The notes: a model not told the origin generated them from the sequence alone. Shown: positions 35,805-46,327, counted from the stretch's first letter. The stretch is 64,000 nt of DNA from Desulfotignum sp. (GCA_011389555.1 JAABUD010000122.1:29335-93334), one strand, 5' to 3'. Translations and numbers: made by a program.

Positions 35805-37685
35805 ATGACCGTTTATTTTACCTTGTCCGACATATCCAAGGCGTATGGGGATGACACGCTTTTCTCCGGCCTGAACCTGGATTTCAAAGCAGGAGAACAC
35901 GTAGGCCTGATCGGCAGCAACGGCAGCGGCAAATCCACACTGCTCAAACTCATTGCCGGTGAGGCCCTGCCCGATACCGGGGAGATCACCGTTCAAAAAA
36001 CCTGCCGCATCGTGTATCTTCCCCAGGAAGACCGGCTGAATCCGGATCAGACCGTGGAAGCGGCCTTGTTCAACAGTCTGGCGGATCTACCCATGGATGA
36101 CCGAGAAAAGCACCGCCGGGTGAACCAGGTTCTGGGAAAAGGGGGATTTGTAGATACAAACGTACAGGTCGGGACCCTGTCCGGCGGATGGAAAAAGCGG
36201 CTGGCCATCACCCGGTCCCTGTGCATGGACCCGGATCTGCTGCTTCTGGACGAACCCACCAACCATCTGGACATCCATGGCATTTTATGGCTGGAACAGA
36301 TCCTTGCCACGGCCGCGTTTTCCTTTATGGTGGTGAGCCATGACCGGGCGTTTCTGGAAACCACCTGTACCGGCACCATGGAAATCGCCCCATATTATCT
36401 CAAAGGATATTTCAAGGTCCAGGGCGGGTACCGGGTGTTTGAACAGGAACGAAACAAATTTCTGGCCGCCCAGGAAAAACAGCAGGCCTCTTTGACCAGC
36501 AAAATGCGGCGGGAAGATGAATGGCTCCGCCAGGGGGCCAAGGCCCGGTCCACCAAAGCCAGGTTCCGCATCGACCAGGCAAAACAACTTCGCCAGGTCC
36601 TGGATGCGCTCAAGGAAAGAAACCGCCACACCACCCGGGTGGACATGGATTTCACCGGCACCGGCCGCCAGACCCGGAAACTGATTCAGGTGCACAACCT
36701 GACCAAGGGATTTGACAGCCACCCGCTGTTTTCCGGCATCACCTTTGAACTCGGACCGGGTTTCTGTCTGGGTGTGGTGGGGGTGAACGGGTCCGGCAAG
36801 TCCACATTCCTGTCTTTGCTGGAAAAGCAAATTCTTCCGGACCAGGGCACGGTCAAATGGGCGGACGGGTTGAAAATCGCGGTGTTTGATCAGCACCGGT
36901 CCCGGCTGGACCCGGACAGCCTGCTGCGGGATGCATTGAACCCGGCCGGCGGTGATTCCGTTCATTACCAGGGAAAAAGCGTGCATGTGGTCACCTGGGC
37001 CAAGCGGTTTTTGTTTTTGCCGGATCAGCTGGACATGCCGGTGAAGCGGCTGTCCGGCGGAGAAAAAGCCCGGATCGTTCTGGCCAGCCTGATGCTTCAG
37101 CCCGCGGATGTGCTGCTTTTGGACGAACCCACCAATGATCTGGATATCTTGTCTCTGGAAGTGCTGGAACAGCGTATTGAAGAATTTCCCGGCGCCGTGG
37201 TGATCGTATCCCATGACCGGTATCTCATGGATCGGGTCTGCCACCGGATGCTGTTTCTGGACCCGGATACGTTGCCTGCATTCTACAAAAATTTCAGCCA
37301 GATCCTTTCGGCTGCGGCCCGGCAGCGGTCGAATTCTGAAAAATCACCCGCGGATACCCGCGCAGGAAGCGGGTCCCGGTCTGCCTCGACTCCTGGATCG
37401 ACGGCTGTATCCCGATCCGTTGCAGGGTCCCGGACCGCCCCCGGGCCCGAAACGACCTTTTCATTCAAGGACAAATATGAACTCGAACATATGGAAGACA
37501 CCATTCTGGAAGCCGAAGATGAGGTGACAAAACTGACTGCCAGGGTTCAGGACCCGGACATCATGGCCCGTCCACAGCAGCTGGCCGATGTCTGCCGGGA
37601 TCTGGAAAAAGCGGAAACCCGGGTCCAGAATTTGTATGCCCGGTGGGAAGAGCTGGAACAAAAAAAAGCAGATGCCGGTAAATAA
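35805..37685 (+). CDS. uup: ABC-F family ATPase Uup
   Basis: ABC-F proteins are soluble double ATPases acting on the ribosome or, for Uup, also on DNA stability. The 626-residue protein has two nucleotide-binding domains with Walker A GSNGSGKST and GVNGSGKST, signatures TLSGGWKKR and RLSGGEKAR, and Walker B LLLDEPTNHLD and LLLDEPTNDLD. The linker between them is charged (P-site tRNA interaction motif region). A Ser/Arg/Pro-rich stretch leads to the C-terminal coiled coil (YELEHMEDTILEAEDEVTKL) that marks Uup. The start follows AGGTG. It converges with rsmE, with 14 bases between stops. Confidence 0.93.
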   Translation: MTVYFTLSDISKAYGDDTLFSGLNLDFKAGEHVGLIGSNGSGKSTLLKLIAGEALPDTGEITVQKTCRIVYLPQEDRLNPDQTVEAALFNSLADLPMDDREKHRRVNQVLGKGGFVDTNVQVGTLSGGWKKRLAITRSLCMDPDLLLLDEPTNHLDIHGILWLEQILATAAFSFMVVSHDRAFLETTCTGTMEIAPYYLKGYFKVQGGYRVFEQERNKFLAAQEKQQASLTSKMRREDEWLRQGAKARSTKARFRIDQAKQLRQVLDALKERNRHTTRVDMDFTGTGRQTRKLIQVHNLTKGFDSHPLFSGITFELGPGFCLGVVGVNGSGKSTFLSLLEKQILPDQGTVKWADGLKIAVFDQHRSRLDPDSLLRDALNPAGGDSVHYQGKSVHVVTWAKRFLFLPDQLDMPVKRLSGGEKARIVLASLMLQPADVLLLDEPTNDLDILSLEVLEQRIEEFPGAVVIVSHDRYLMDRVCHRMLFLDPDTLPAFYKNFSQILSAAARQRSNSEKSPADTRAGSGSRSASTPGSTAVSRSVAGSRTAPGPETTFSFKDKYELEHMEDTILEAEDEVTKLTARVQDPDIMARPQQLADVCRDLEKAETRVQNLYARWEELEQKKADAGK

Positions 37686-37699
37686 CCCGGGTGGATAGG

Positions 37700-38410
37700 T
37701 CAGGCAAACAATCGGGCGATGAGGCTGGTGACTGCGGTTTCCACGGTTAAAATCCGGGGTCCCAGGCCGCAGGAGACAAATCCGATATCCGCCAGGGTCT
37801 GAACTTCCAGATCGATCCATCCCCCTTCCGGCCCTATCGCGAGCGTGACCGGCTGGTTCACACCTGCCGGGCAGATCGGATCGGTTCCGGGATGAGCCGT
37901 GATACATTGGGTGGCATCAGAAATTTCCAACAGTTCATTTTTGACAAACCGGCTGAAAAACCGTTTTTTATACACCCCGGGCATCACGGTATCTTTTGCC
38001 TGTTCCAGGCCCAGCCGGCAATATTCTTCCAGTTTGTCATCTGTCAGCAGCGGGCTTTGCCAGAAACTTTTTTCCACCCGCCAGGAATTCACCAGAAACA
38101 CCTGTTTGACCCCCAAAGTCGTGACGTTCTGGAGAATCCGCCGAAGCATCTTGGGCCGGGGCAGCGCCAGAACCAGGGTCAACGGAACACAGGGCGGCGG
38201 CGGTTGATCCAGATTCACTTGCAGCACCAGTCTTTCGGCATCCATGTCCTGAATCATGCCGGTTCCCATGCTGCCGTTGATTTTGCCGCAGGCAACGCAA
38301 TCTCCGGGTCCGGCTTTGAGTACCGTGCTGATATGGTCATACCGCCGGCCGGACAGGCACACGCGGTCGGGTGAAATAAAATCTGTTGGAAAGAGCAGAA
38401 CCAGGTTCAC
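37700..38410 (-). CDS. rsmE: 16S rRNA (uracil-1498-N3)-methyltransferase
   Basis: RsmE methylates U1498 of 16S rRNA with SAM. The 236-residue protein starts at GTG (complement of 38410). It has the N-terminal PUA-like part (YDHISTVLKAGPGDCVACG) and the SPOUT knot motifs LALPRPKMLRRILQNVTTLGVKQVFLV, AIGPEGGWIDLEV and LGPRILTVETAVTSLIA. It lies two bases after the large FAD/Fe-S oxidoreductase gene and is probably the last gene of that unit. The stated role rests on clear family motifs. Confidence 0.94.
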   Translation of the reverse strand: MNLVLLFPTDFISPDRVCLSGRRYDHISTVLKAGPGDCVACGKINGSMGTGMIQDMDAERLVLQVNLDQPPPPCVPLTLVLALPRPKMLRRILQNVTTLGVKQVFLVNSWRVEKSFWQSPLLTDDKLEEYCRLGLEQAKDTVMPGVYKKRFFSRFVKNELLEISDATQCITAHPGTDPICPAGVNQPVTLAIGPEGGWIDLEVQTLADIGFVSCGLGPRILTVETAVTSLIARLFA

Positions 38411-38412
38411 AA

Positions 38413-41400
38413 TCAGAAGGTCACTGTTTTCATAGAAGCGGCCACCGCTTGCAGGCGCCGGGTTTTCCAGTGACTCCCCCCCATTGCCACGGCCAGTTCT
38501 TCCGCCAGATGAACCGGTTCCACCCCGGTCAGCCGGCCCAGACCCTGAACGCAGGACGGACAGTTGGTGAGCATTTTCGCGGGGGCGTTCTGACTGATCC
38601 GGTCTTCCACAAGGGTAAAGGCTTCCTGCTTGCGAATCAGCATGTTATGGCTGATATCGGGCCGGGACAATGCCAGGGTGCCGGCCTGGGAGCAGCAGTG
38701 AGGCACCGGGGTCACGTCGAATCCATGGGTTTTGAGCAATTCAGTTCCCCGGTCTTTCAAAGAATCATGGCAGGGCCCATGGTAAAAACAGGCGCATGCC
38801 GGCGGTTCAGGCGGTGTCCATTGATTCAGGACATATTCACTGACATCGACCACCGGGCTGTCGAAAATCTGGGCCACATCCAGCCGGGTCAGGGATTCCA
38901 TGCAGGTGCCGCAGGACACCACCACCGCATCAAAGGCCAGGTCATTGAACATCTCCCGCAACTGGGTCAGGACAATGATGTTCTTTAACATCAGTTCATC
39001 ATATTTCCGGGTCCGGGCATTGACCCGAAACGGATATCCGCAGCACAGAAACGGCGGCGGCAGGACCACCCGGTGACTGCGGGCCAGCAGGATGTACAGG
39101 GCTGCTTTCGAGATCCGGGAATAGATGCGTTCGCTCCCGCATCCGGGAAAATAAAACACCGTGGAAACCGCGGGTTGTTCCGGTTCCAGAACCAATGCCT
39201 GATTTTTCAATGTCATGGGGACATGGGACCGAAGTGTGGTGAGATCCGGCCAGGGCATTTTCGATTGCAAAAGTTGAAGGGGCCGGACCCGGGAAAACGG
39301 GGAAATGCCGGCAACCGGAGACACCAGTGCGGCCCCGGTCCGCTGAAACACCGTGCCCGCGGTCAGCAGCCACGGCCGGGTCAGCTGGTTGGCCAACGGC
39401 CGCTTGTCCGCCAGATATCCCAGGGTGACCCGGGTGGACACCGGGGTGTGTTTGAACTGCATGGCTTTCAAAATTTCCCGGGACTCGATGGTGATGTTCC
39501 CGGAATCGATATTTACCGGGCATCGGGTCAGACACCGGTGGCAGATGGTGCAGTGATCCGCGATCTCTTCCAGATTCTGCAGGATCTGAAATCCGGTGGA
39601 CCGGGTCCGCTGGGTGATATACAGCAGGGCTTCGATCAAGGCCCCCAGCGCCAGGTTCCGGTTCCGGGGATGAAAAAACATGTTCTTGTCCGGAAAAAAC
39701 ACCGGGCACATGGACTTGCATTTACCGCACCGAACACAATGGGCAATGTTCATGGCCAGGTCGAACAAAGACCCGTGTTTCAGTATCCGGGCCTCCAGTT
39801 TCAGCAGGTTGAACGACGGGGTGAACACCTTGTCCAGAATATCGGGTTCAGACAGTTTTCCCGGATTCATGATCCGGTCCGGATCCACGTGATTGCGGTA
39901 TCCTTCAAACGCCTGAATCGATGACTGGGAAAGATATTTGAATTTGGTGATGCCGATGCCATGTTCGCCGGATACCACGCCCTGAAGATCCATGGCTTTT
40001 TCCATGACCCGGTCCGCCGTCATGGCGGCCCGGACCATCATTTCCCGGTCATTGGACAACACCGGGATGTTCACATGCACATTGCCGTCCCCGGCATGCA
40101 TGTGGGTAGCCACCACAATCAGGCGGGACCGGGCGGTGTCGTAGATGGATGCCAGGTTCTCCAGAATCTGGGAATAGCCCCGCAGGCTTTCGGTGACACG
40201 GGTATAAAAATTTCCGGCATGAATCCCCGCTTCCAGGGCATCCCGGGAGGCAATGGGCAGCTTCTTTTTCGTGGCCCAGGCCAGATCCTTGGCCTGCCCC
40301 ACTTTTTTTTGCAGCCACTGGGGGTCGGCCAGCGGCACGGCCCGGTCCAGGTATGCCACCAGATCGTCGATGATCCGGACCTGGTTGACCGCTTTTTCCT
40401 CCAGGTTGATCTGGTCCACGAATTTGACAAACTGTGCCAGAGAGGTCAGGGGCAGGACGATATCTTCATTGAGCTTGAACGCATTGGTGTGGGCGGCAAT
40501 GGCCCCCAGCCGCTTGCGGTCCTCCCAGAAACGCCGGGCCTCTTCGTCGGTTTCGGCAATGCTAAACCCGGTTTTTTCAAACGGTTCCAGAATGGATATC
40601 AGGGTATTCACCCCCGCATCCAGCCGGGCCATGTCACTGGATACCAGGTCCACCAGCAGCACGGCCTTGAGCCGGTTTCCCAGCGCGGTCTTGGTTTTAT
40701 AGTCAATGGCCTGGATATAGGCTTCGTCAAAATGCTCCAGCGCCATAACAGCCGGATCGTTGTGGTCAAATGTCGTTGAAATGGCGGTGATCACCTGGCC
40801 GGCTTCGGTCATGTCATTGCCGAAAAACTCGATGCAGCAGGTTTTTTTACAGGCGAATTCCGGGTACAGAATAAACCGGGCCGAGGTGATGATGCCGTCA
40901 CACCCCTCTTTCTGAATACCGGGAAGACCGTTGAGATATTTGTTGGTGACATCCTTGCCCAGACCTTTTTTTCGGATCTCTTCCCCGGTCAGTGCAATGG
41001 TCTGGATCTTCTGGCCGGTGTCATCGAAAACCTCGAAAATGACCGGATCGGTAAACAGAATTTTCCGGCCCGGATGGTCTTTCCGGGAAACGGTGTGCAC
41101 GTTGCCGTCCGGCATGACAATCCGATAGGACAGCACATTGTCCAGGGCCGTGCCGTACAGGACCGCGGTTTTGCCTCCGGCATTTTCAGCCAAATTTCCG
41201 CCGATGGTACAGGCCCAGGCAGATGTAGGGTCAGCGGCAAATATCAGCCCCTGTTCCCGGGCCGCGTCCTTGGCATCCTGGGTAATGACCCCGGCCTGCA
41301 CCTCGATGGCGAAACAGGTGCCGTCCCCCACCTCTGTCAATGGTGTGATATCCCCGATGCGGTTGAGTTTCTCCGTGTTGATCATGACACAGTCCCGGGT

Positions 41401-42012
41401 CAGCGGGGTGGCACCGCCGGTCAATCCGGTGCCCCCTCCCCGGGGAATGATCTGCAATCCCAGTTCATGGATTTTTTTTATCAGTTCCGGCACCTGGGAT
41501 TCGCGGTCGGGCCGCAGCACGGCTCTGGGAAGAAACCGCCGCCAGTCCGTGGCATCCGTGGCATGAGCCGTCAACGTAAACGGGTCGAAATAGATGTTGT
41601 CTTTACCGGCCACGGGGCTCAACGCCCGCACCATTTTCCTCTGAAACGCACCCTGGGTGGCAATTTGACGGTCCATGCCACCCAGGACCTGCCGACAGGC
41701 ATCCAGCACCTGGAACACTTCGGAATGCCGGGCCGCTGTTTCAATAATCGCCAGATCTTTTGCAAATTCGGAAAACAGCCGCTTCCGACGGGCCGGACGG
41801 GATACCAGTTCCTGAAAAAGAAACGGATTCCGCCCGATGATGAACAGATCCCCCATGAACCGGTACAGCAGCCGGGCCGACCGGCCGGTCCCTTTTTTGC
41901 GCTCCAGATCCTGTACGGTCTTTAGAATATCCGATCCAAAAAGATGAAGAATGATCTGATCATCAGAGGCAGAGGTGTAATTATAAAGAATTTTTCTTTC
42001 CGGATCACGCAT
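38413..42012 (-). CDS. Giant fused FAD-linked oxidase / Fe-S / CCG-domain oxidoreductase (DUF3683 type)
   Basis: This 1199-residue fusion has, in order, a DUF3683-like helical domain (1-125) and a PCMH-type FAD-binding domain (about 165-320, IPRGGGTGLTGGATPL, GGNLAENAGGKTAVLYG). An FAD-oxidase C domain follows (to about 720, THMHAGDGNVHVNIPV, GVVSGEHGIGITK). Then come two 4Fe-4S clusters (CVRCGKCKSMCP near 760 and CTICHRCLTRCP near 820) and two CCG domains (FPGCGSERIYS, CCGYPF, SCGTC, HGPCHDS, CCSQAG). It joins the roles of GlcD and GlcF, so it oxidises a 2-hydroxy acid and passes electrons to an unknown acceptor. It directly follows serA (two-base gap). D-2-hydroxyglutarate, a SerA side product, is a reasonable substrate guess, as is lactate or glycolate. 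Confidence 0.88.
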   Translation of the reverse strand: MRDPERKILYNYTSASDDQIILHLFGSDILKTVQDLERKKGTGRSARLLYRFMGDLFIIGRNPFLFQELVSRPARRKRLFSEFAKDLAIIETAARHSEVFQVLDACRQVLGGMDRQIATQGAFQRKMVRALSPVAGKDNIYFDPFTLTAHATDATDWRRFLPRAVLRPDRESQVPELIKKIHELGLQIIPRGGGTGLTGGATPLTRDCVMINTEKLNRIGDITPLTEVGDGTCFAIEVQAGVITQDAKDAAREQGLIFAADPTSAWACTIGGNLAENAGGKTAVLYGTALDNVLSYRIVMPDGNVHTVSRKDHPGRKILFTDPVIFEVFDDTGQKIQTIALTGEEIRKKGLGKDVTNKYLNGLPGIQKEGCDGIITSARFILYPEFACKKTCCIEFFGNDMTEAGQVITAISTTFDHNDPAVMALEHFDEAYIQAIDYKTKTALGNRLKAVLLVDLVSSDMARLDAGVNTLISILEPFEKTGFSIAETDEEARRFWEDRKRLGAIAAHTNAFKLNEDIVLPLTSLAQFVKFVDQINLEEKAVNQVRIIDDLVAYLDRAVPLADPQWLQKKVGQAKDLAWATKKKLPIASRDALEAGIHAGNFYTRVTESLRGYSQILENLASIYDTARSRLIVVATHMHAGDGNVHVNIPVLSNDREMMVRAAMTADRVMEKAMDLQGVVSGEHGIGITKFKYLSQSSIQAFEGYRNHVDPDRIMNPGKLSEPDILDKVFTPSFNLLKLEARILKHGSLFDLAMNIAHCVRCGKCKSMCPVFFPDKNMFFHPRNRNLALGALIEALLYITQRTRSTGFQILQNLEEIADHCTICHRCLTRCPVNIDSGNITIESREILKAMQFKHTPVSTRVTLGYLADKRPLANQLTRPWLLTAGTVFQRTGAALVSPVAGISPFSRVRPLQLLQSKMPWPDLTTLRSHVPMTLKNQALVLEPEQPAVSTVFYFPGCGSERIYSRISKAALYILLARSHRVVLPPPFLCCGYPFRVNARTRKYDELMLKNIIVLTQLREMFNDLAFDAVVVSCGTCMESLTRLDVAQIFDSPVVDVSEYVLNQWTPPEPPACACFYHGPCHDSLKDRGTELLKTHGFDVTPVPHCCSQAGTLALSRPDISHNMLIRKQEAFTLVEDRISQNAPAKMLTNCPSCVQGLGRLTGVEPVHLAEELAVAMGGSHWKTRRLQAVAASMKTVTF

Positions 42013-42014
42013 GT

Positions 42015-43598
42015 CTAAAGTTCAAAGGTTCTCATGCTCACCACCAGGGGCAGTGCTTCAATTTCTTCAATCACCTCCGCCGGAACCGGGATATCGGTCT
42101 TCAGAAAAATGATGTTGCGCTGGCCATCCTCTTCCCGGCCCACCATCATGCGGGAGATGTTGATATCGTGTTTGCCCAGGGTATTGCCGATGGACCCGAT
42201 GGAACCGGGCTTGTCCACATTGTGGATCAGCCCCAGGTGACCTTCGGGAATCACTTCCAGCCGGAATTTGTTGATGCGCACGATGCGGGCCGCATCTTTA
42301 CCGAAAATGGTGCCGGTCACCACATCGGTACCGGTATCGGTCACCACGGTCATCCGGATCAGGTTGATGAAATTGCCCGAATCCTGGGCCGTGGATTCGG
42401 AAATTTTGATCCCTTTTTCATTGGCCATGGAGATGGCGTTCACGGAATTGACTTCATAGGGGATGAATTCATTGAGCAGTCCCTTGATGGCCGCGATGGT
42501 GACCGGTTTGATATCCAGGTCCGGAAACTTGCCGATATACTCGATCTGCACCTCCCGAATACCGCCTGAAATGAGCTGGGCCTGTGTCTTGCCCATTTTT
42601 TCCGCCAGATACAGAAACGGTTTGAGCTGGCGCAGCACCTCGCCGGTGACCGAGGGCACGTTCACGGCATTGATCACCGTGTCCAGCAGCAGATAAGCGA
42701 TGATCTGGTTGGCGGCGGCCACCGCCACATGGGTCTGGGCCTCTTTGGTGGAGGCCCCCAGGTGCGGGGTGGCCACCACCGGGTCCAGCCCCAGCAAAGG
42801 CAGATCTTCAGGAGGTTCCGTGGAAAACACGTCCAGGGCTGCGCCCGCCACTTTTCCGGACACAATGGCATCATACAGGGCCGATTCATTGATGATCCCG
42901 CCCCGGGCACAGTTGATCACATACACCCCGTCCTTCATTTTTTCAAACGCCTCGGTATCCAGCAGGTCGATGGTGGCCTCCATCTTTGGGACATGCAAAG
43001 TGATATAGTCGGCCTGGCTGTAAAGGCTGTCCAGGTCCACATACTCGAATCCCTGTTTTTCGATATGTTCTCTGGAAATATTGGGATCAAACACAATGAC
43101 CTGCATTCTCAACCCCTTGGCCAGGGTGGCCACAATGGAACCGATATTGCCGAACCCGATGACACCTAAGGTCTTGTTGAAGATTTCCCGGCCCTGGAGC
43201 CGCTTTTTCTCCCATTTCCCCGCCTTCATGGAGGCTGTGGCCCGGGGGATGTTCCGGGTCAGAGACATCATCATGGCAATGGCATGCTCGGCCGTGGTCA
43301 CGGTGTTGCCGCCCGGCGTGTTCATGACTGCCACGCCTTTGCGGGTGGCCTCGTCGATGTCCACATTGTCCAGGCCGATGCCGGCCCGGGCAACCACCTT
43401 GAGGTTGACCGCCGCATCCAGAAGCGCCTTGTCCACCTTTGTGGCGCTCCGGATGGCCAAAGCGTCATAAGACCCGATGATACCTCTGAGTTCCTCAGGG
43501 GACAACCCGGTGTTCACGTCCACATCGATCCCTTCCTGGTTTCTGAAAATATCGATACCCGCCTCATCCATTTTATCGCTGACCAGCACTTTCATCAT
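42015..43598 (-). CDS. serA: D-3-phosphoglycerate dehydrogenase
   Basis: SerA oxidises 3-phosphoglycerate, the first step of serine synthesis. The 527-residue form has the substrate/NAD domains (GVIGFGNIGSIVATLAKGLRMQVIVFDP; NCARGGIINESALYDAI; catalytic His in ATPHLGASTKEAQTHVA). An intervening ASB domain follows, then a C-terminal ACT domain (GLIHNVDKPGSIGSIGNTLGKHDINISRMMVG) for serine feedback. AAGGAGAACAA precedes ATGATG. The first ATG overlaps the serC stop in ATGA, which indicates coupling. It sits between serC and the fused oxidoreductase. Confidence 0.97.
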   Translation of the reverse strand: MMKVLVSDKMDEAGIDIFRNQEGIDVDVNTGLSPEELRGIIGSYDALAIRSATKVDKALLDAAVNLKVVARAGIGLDNVDIDEATRKGVAVMNTPGGNTVTTAEHAIAMMMSLTRNIPRATASMKAGKWEKKRLQGREIFNKTLGVIGFGNIGSIVATLAKGLRMQVIVFDPNISREHIEKQGFEYVDLDSLYSQADYITLHVPKMEATIDLLDTEAFEKMKDGVYVINCARGGIINESALYDAIVSGKVAGAALDVFSTEPPEDLPLLGLDPVVATPHLGASTKEAQTHVAVAAANQIIAYLLLDTVINAVNVPSVTGEVLRQLKPFLYLAEKMGKTQAQLISGGIREVQIEYIGKFPDLDIKPVTIAAIKGLLNEFIPYEVNSVNAISMANEKGIKISESTAQDSGNFINLIRMTVVTDTGTDVVTGTIFGKDAARIVRINKFRLEVIPEGHLGLIHNVDKPGSIGSIGNTLGKHDINISRMMVGREEDGQRNIIFLKTDIPVPAEVIEEIEALPLVVSMRTFEL

Positions 43599-44683
43599 TT
43601 GTTCTCCTTTTCAAAAGAGATCATGAAATCTCTGAGGGCCTGGATCCCCTCCCGGGTGGCGGCGTTGTAGATGGAAGCCCGGCATCCGCCCACAGACCGG
43701 TGACCCTTGAGCCCGCCCAGGTTCTGTTTCAGGGCATCGGCCACAAACTGTTTTTCCAGATCCTCGGAGGGCAGCCGGAACGTCACGTTCATCAGGGACC
43801 GGGAGTCTTTGTGGGCCGTGCCCCGGTAAAAGCCGGAGCCATCGATCACATCGTACAGCATGGCTGCTTTTTCCTCATTGGATGCCGCCATGACGTCCAG
43901 GGAGCCGAACTGCTCCTGGATCCATTTGAACACCAGACCGATGGTATAGATCCCGAAACAGGGGGGGGTGTTGTACATGGAGTTTTTGGCCGCATAGGTG
44001 CTGTATGTGAGCATGGAGGGCAGATCCGTGTTGGCGGATTCCAGAAAATCCTTTTTAATGATCACCAGGCAGGTGCCGGACGGGCCCAGATTTTTCTGGG
44101 CACCGGCGTAAATCAGGCCGAATTTTTCCATGGGCAAAGGCCGGGAAAAAATATCGGAAGACATGTCCGCCACCAGGGGGATGCCGCCGGTTTCGGGAAA
44201 CTGTGCAAACTGGGTGCCTTTGATGGTGTTGTTGGAGGTAAGATGCACATACCGGGCGTCCGGGGTGCAGGGTATGGTTTCAGGAATACAGGAAAAATTC
44301 TCGTCTTCGGAAGAGGCGGTCACCTGGATGGTTTTTCCCAGAATCTGTGCTTCCTTGATGGCTTTGGTGGACCAGGTGCCGGTGTTGACGTAATCCGCGG
44401 TCTGGCCCTGTCCCAGAAAATTCATGGGAATCATGGCAAACTGCAGGGAGGCCCCGCCCTGAATGAACAGCACATGCCAGGTATCATCCAGGTTCAACAG
44501 CTGCCTGGCCCGGTCGATGACGTCATTGATCACTTCGTCAAACTGGGCGGACCGGTGGCTGATCTCGGTGATGGACATGCCGGAGTGATTGAAATTCAGA
44601 AACGAGGTCTGGATCTTTTCTAAGACCGGCAGGGGCAATGCTGCCGGTCCGGCGTTAAAGTTGTGAATACGCTGTGCTGTCAT
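43595..44683 (-). CDS. serC: Phosphoserine aminotransferase
   Basis: SerC is a PLP enzyme that converts 3-phosphohydroxypyruvate to phosphoserine, the second step of serine synthesis. The 362-residue length is typical. Visible motifs are HNFNAGPAALPLPVLEK at the start, the PLP-lysine region GLIYAGAQKNLGPSG, and GLKGHRSVGGCRASIYNA at the end. AAAGGAGTG precedes the start. The gene lies 36 bases after prfC and overlaps serA by four bases. No serB-type phosphatase is found here. Confidence 0.97.
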   Translation of the reverse strand: MTAQRIHNFNAGPAALPLPVLEKIQTSFLNFNHSGMSITEISHRSAQFDEVINDVIDRARQLLNLDDTWHVLFIQGGASLQFAMIPMNFLGQGQTADYVNTGTWSTKAIKEAQILGKTIQVTASSEDENFSCIPETIPCTPDARYVHLTSNNTIKGTQFAQFPETGGIPLVADMSSDIFSRPLPMEKFGLIYAGAQKNLGPSGTCLVIIKKDFLESANTDLPSMLTYSTYAAKNSMYNTPPCFGIYTIGLVFKWIQEQFGSLDVMAASNEEKAAMLYDVIDGSGFYRGTAHKDSRSLMNVTFRLPSEDLEKQFVADALKQNLGGLKGHRSVGGCRASIYNAATREGIQALRDFMISFEKENK

Positions 44684-44719
44684 GGGGCACTCCTTTCAAT
44701 CGATAAAATAATATATTAC

Positions 44720-46327
44720 TCATATGTTGTGCTCGCGTGTCTTGTGGAACTGGATATCGGGCCATTCTTCCATGACAAATCCCAGCTGATATTCGCTGGT
44801 GGTCATGAAGGTCAGGCACCCTTCCGCATCCAGGGCCAGACTGGATTCATTCTTCTGTCTGAACCGCTTCAGAATGCTGTCATCTTCACAGGTGACCCAC
44901 CTTGCCACGGACAGGTCAATGGGCTCATACCCGGCATGGACATTGTATTCCGCCTTGAGCCGTGCCATGGTCACATCAAACTGCAACACCCCCACAGCCC
45001 CGATCACGTGCATGTTTCCCAGCAGCGGCCGGAACACCTGGATGGTACCCTCTTCCGCCAGCTGGGTCAATCCCTTGTTCAGGGACTTGGTCTTGAGGGG
45101 ATCCTTGAGCAGGACCCGCCGGAAATGCTCGGGCGCAAAACTGGGGATTCCTAAAAATTTCAGCGGCTCCTTGGTGGTAAAGGTGTCCCCGATTTTGATG
45201 GTGCCGTGGTTGTGGATCCCGATGATGTCCCCGGGATAGGCCTCTTCCACATGGCTGCGTTCCCGGGCCATGAAAATGGTGGCATTGGACAGCCGGATCT
45301 CCTTGCCGAGGCGGTGATGCTTGACCTTCATACCTTTGATGAACTTGCCGGAACAGACGCGGAAAAACGCGATCCGGTCCCGATGCTCCGGGTCCATGTT
45401 GGCCTGGATTTTGAACGCAAATCCGGAGAAATCAGGCTCAAAGGGACTGATATCCCGGGTGGACGAGGGTCTCACCCCGGGAGGCGGCGCAATCTGGACA
45501 AACGCATCCAGCATCTCCCTGACCCCGAAATTGTTGATGGCAGACCCGAAAAACACCGGGGTCTGGGTGCCGGTCAGGTACAGCGCCATATTGAAAGGGT
45601 CGGCCGCCCCTTTGATCAATTCCACATCCTCTCTGAGCTGATCGGCAGCTGATTCGGAAATCAGTCCGTCCAGCCGGGGGTCGGACAGATCCTGAATCAC
45701 AATCCCGTCATCATCTCTGGGCGTGTATCCGGATGTGAACAGTCCCAGTTCTTTTTTGTCAAAATTATACACCCCCTTGAACCGCTTGCCCATGCCGATG
45801 GGCCAGGTCAGGGGCACGCATTCGATCTGGAGCTTGTCTTCGATATCCTCGAAGATATCCAGCGGCTCCAGCCCTTCTCTGTCCAGTTTGTTGATAAACG
45901 TGAGGATGGGGGTGTTGCGCATGCGGCACACCTCCATGAGTTTTTCGGTCTGGGGCTCCACGCCTTTGGCATTGTCGATGATCATGACCGCGCAGTCCAC
46001 AGCCGTGAGCACCCGGTAGGTGTCTTCTGAAAAATCCTTATGCCCCGGCGTGTCCAGCAGGTTGATCTCATACCCTTTGTATTCAAACTTCATGACAGAA
46101 GAAGACACGGAAATGCCGCGTTCCTGTTCAATGGAAAGAAAATCGGACAGGGCGGCCCGATCTGTTTTTTTGGATTTCACCGCACCGGCCTGAGTGATGG
46201 CCCCGCCGAACAGCAGCAGTTTTTCGGTCAAAGTGGTTTTCCCGGCATCCGGGTGGGAGATGATGGCAAAGGTCCGGCGTTTCTTTATTTCCCGAACCCT
46301 TGCCCTGTCTATGGTGTCTGATTCCAT
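44720..46327 (-). CDS. prfC: Peptide chain release factor 3
   Basis: RF3 is a GTPase that recycles RF1/RF2 after termination. The 535-residue protein has G1 [17 protein letters not shown]3 [17 protein letters not shown]4 [10 protein letters not shown] and the RF3-specific regions [31 protein letters not shown]. The ATG is the complement of 46327. It heads the minus-strand serC-serA-oxidoreductase-rsmE run. About 227 bases without a gene lie upstream and include the terminator of the polysaccharide locus. Confidence 0.96.
   Translation of the reverse strand: MESDTIDRARVREIKKRRTFAIISHPDAGKTTLTEKLLLFGGAITQAGAVKSKKTDRAALSDFLSIEQERGISVSSSVMKFEYKGYEINLLDTPGHKDFSEDTYRVLTAVDCAVMIIDNAKGVEPQTEKLMEVCRMRNTPILTFINKLDREGLEPLDIFEDIEDKLQIECVPLTWPIGMGKRFKGVYNFDKKELGLFTSGYTPRDDDGIVIQDLSDPRLDGLISESAADQLREDVELIKGAADPFNMALYLTGTQTPVFFGSAINNFGVREMLDAFVQIAPPPGVRPSSTRDISPFEPDFSGFAFKIQANMDPEHRDRIAFFRVCSGKFIKGMKVKHHRLGKEIRLSNATIFMARERSHVEEAYPGDIIGIHNHGTIKIGDTFTTKEPLKFLGIPSFAPEHFRRVLLKDPLKTKSLNKGLTQLAEEGTIQVFRPLLGNMHVIGAVGVLQFDVTMARLKAEYNVHAGYEPIDLSVARWVTCEDDSILKRFRQKNESSLALDAEGCLTFMTTSEYQLGFVMEEWPDIQFHKTREHNI

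Noticed and set aside
41074-41925. 283-aa plus-strand ORF opposite the FAD/Fe-S fusion
   Set aside because: It is a shadow of the FAD-binding domain coding sequence.
43700-44623. 307-aa plus-strand ORF opposite serC
   Set aside because: It is exactly antisense to a well-conserved serC, has a low-complexity Gly/His/Gln-rich composition and no ribosome site; a codon-bias shadow.
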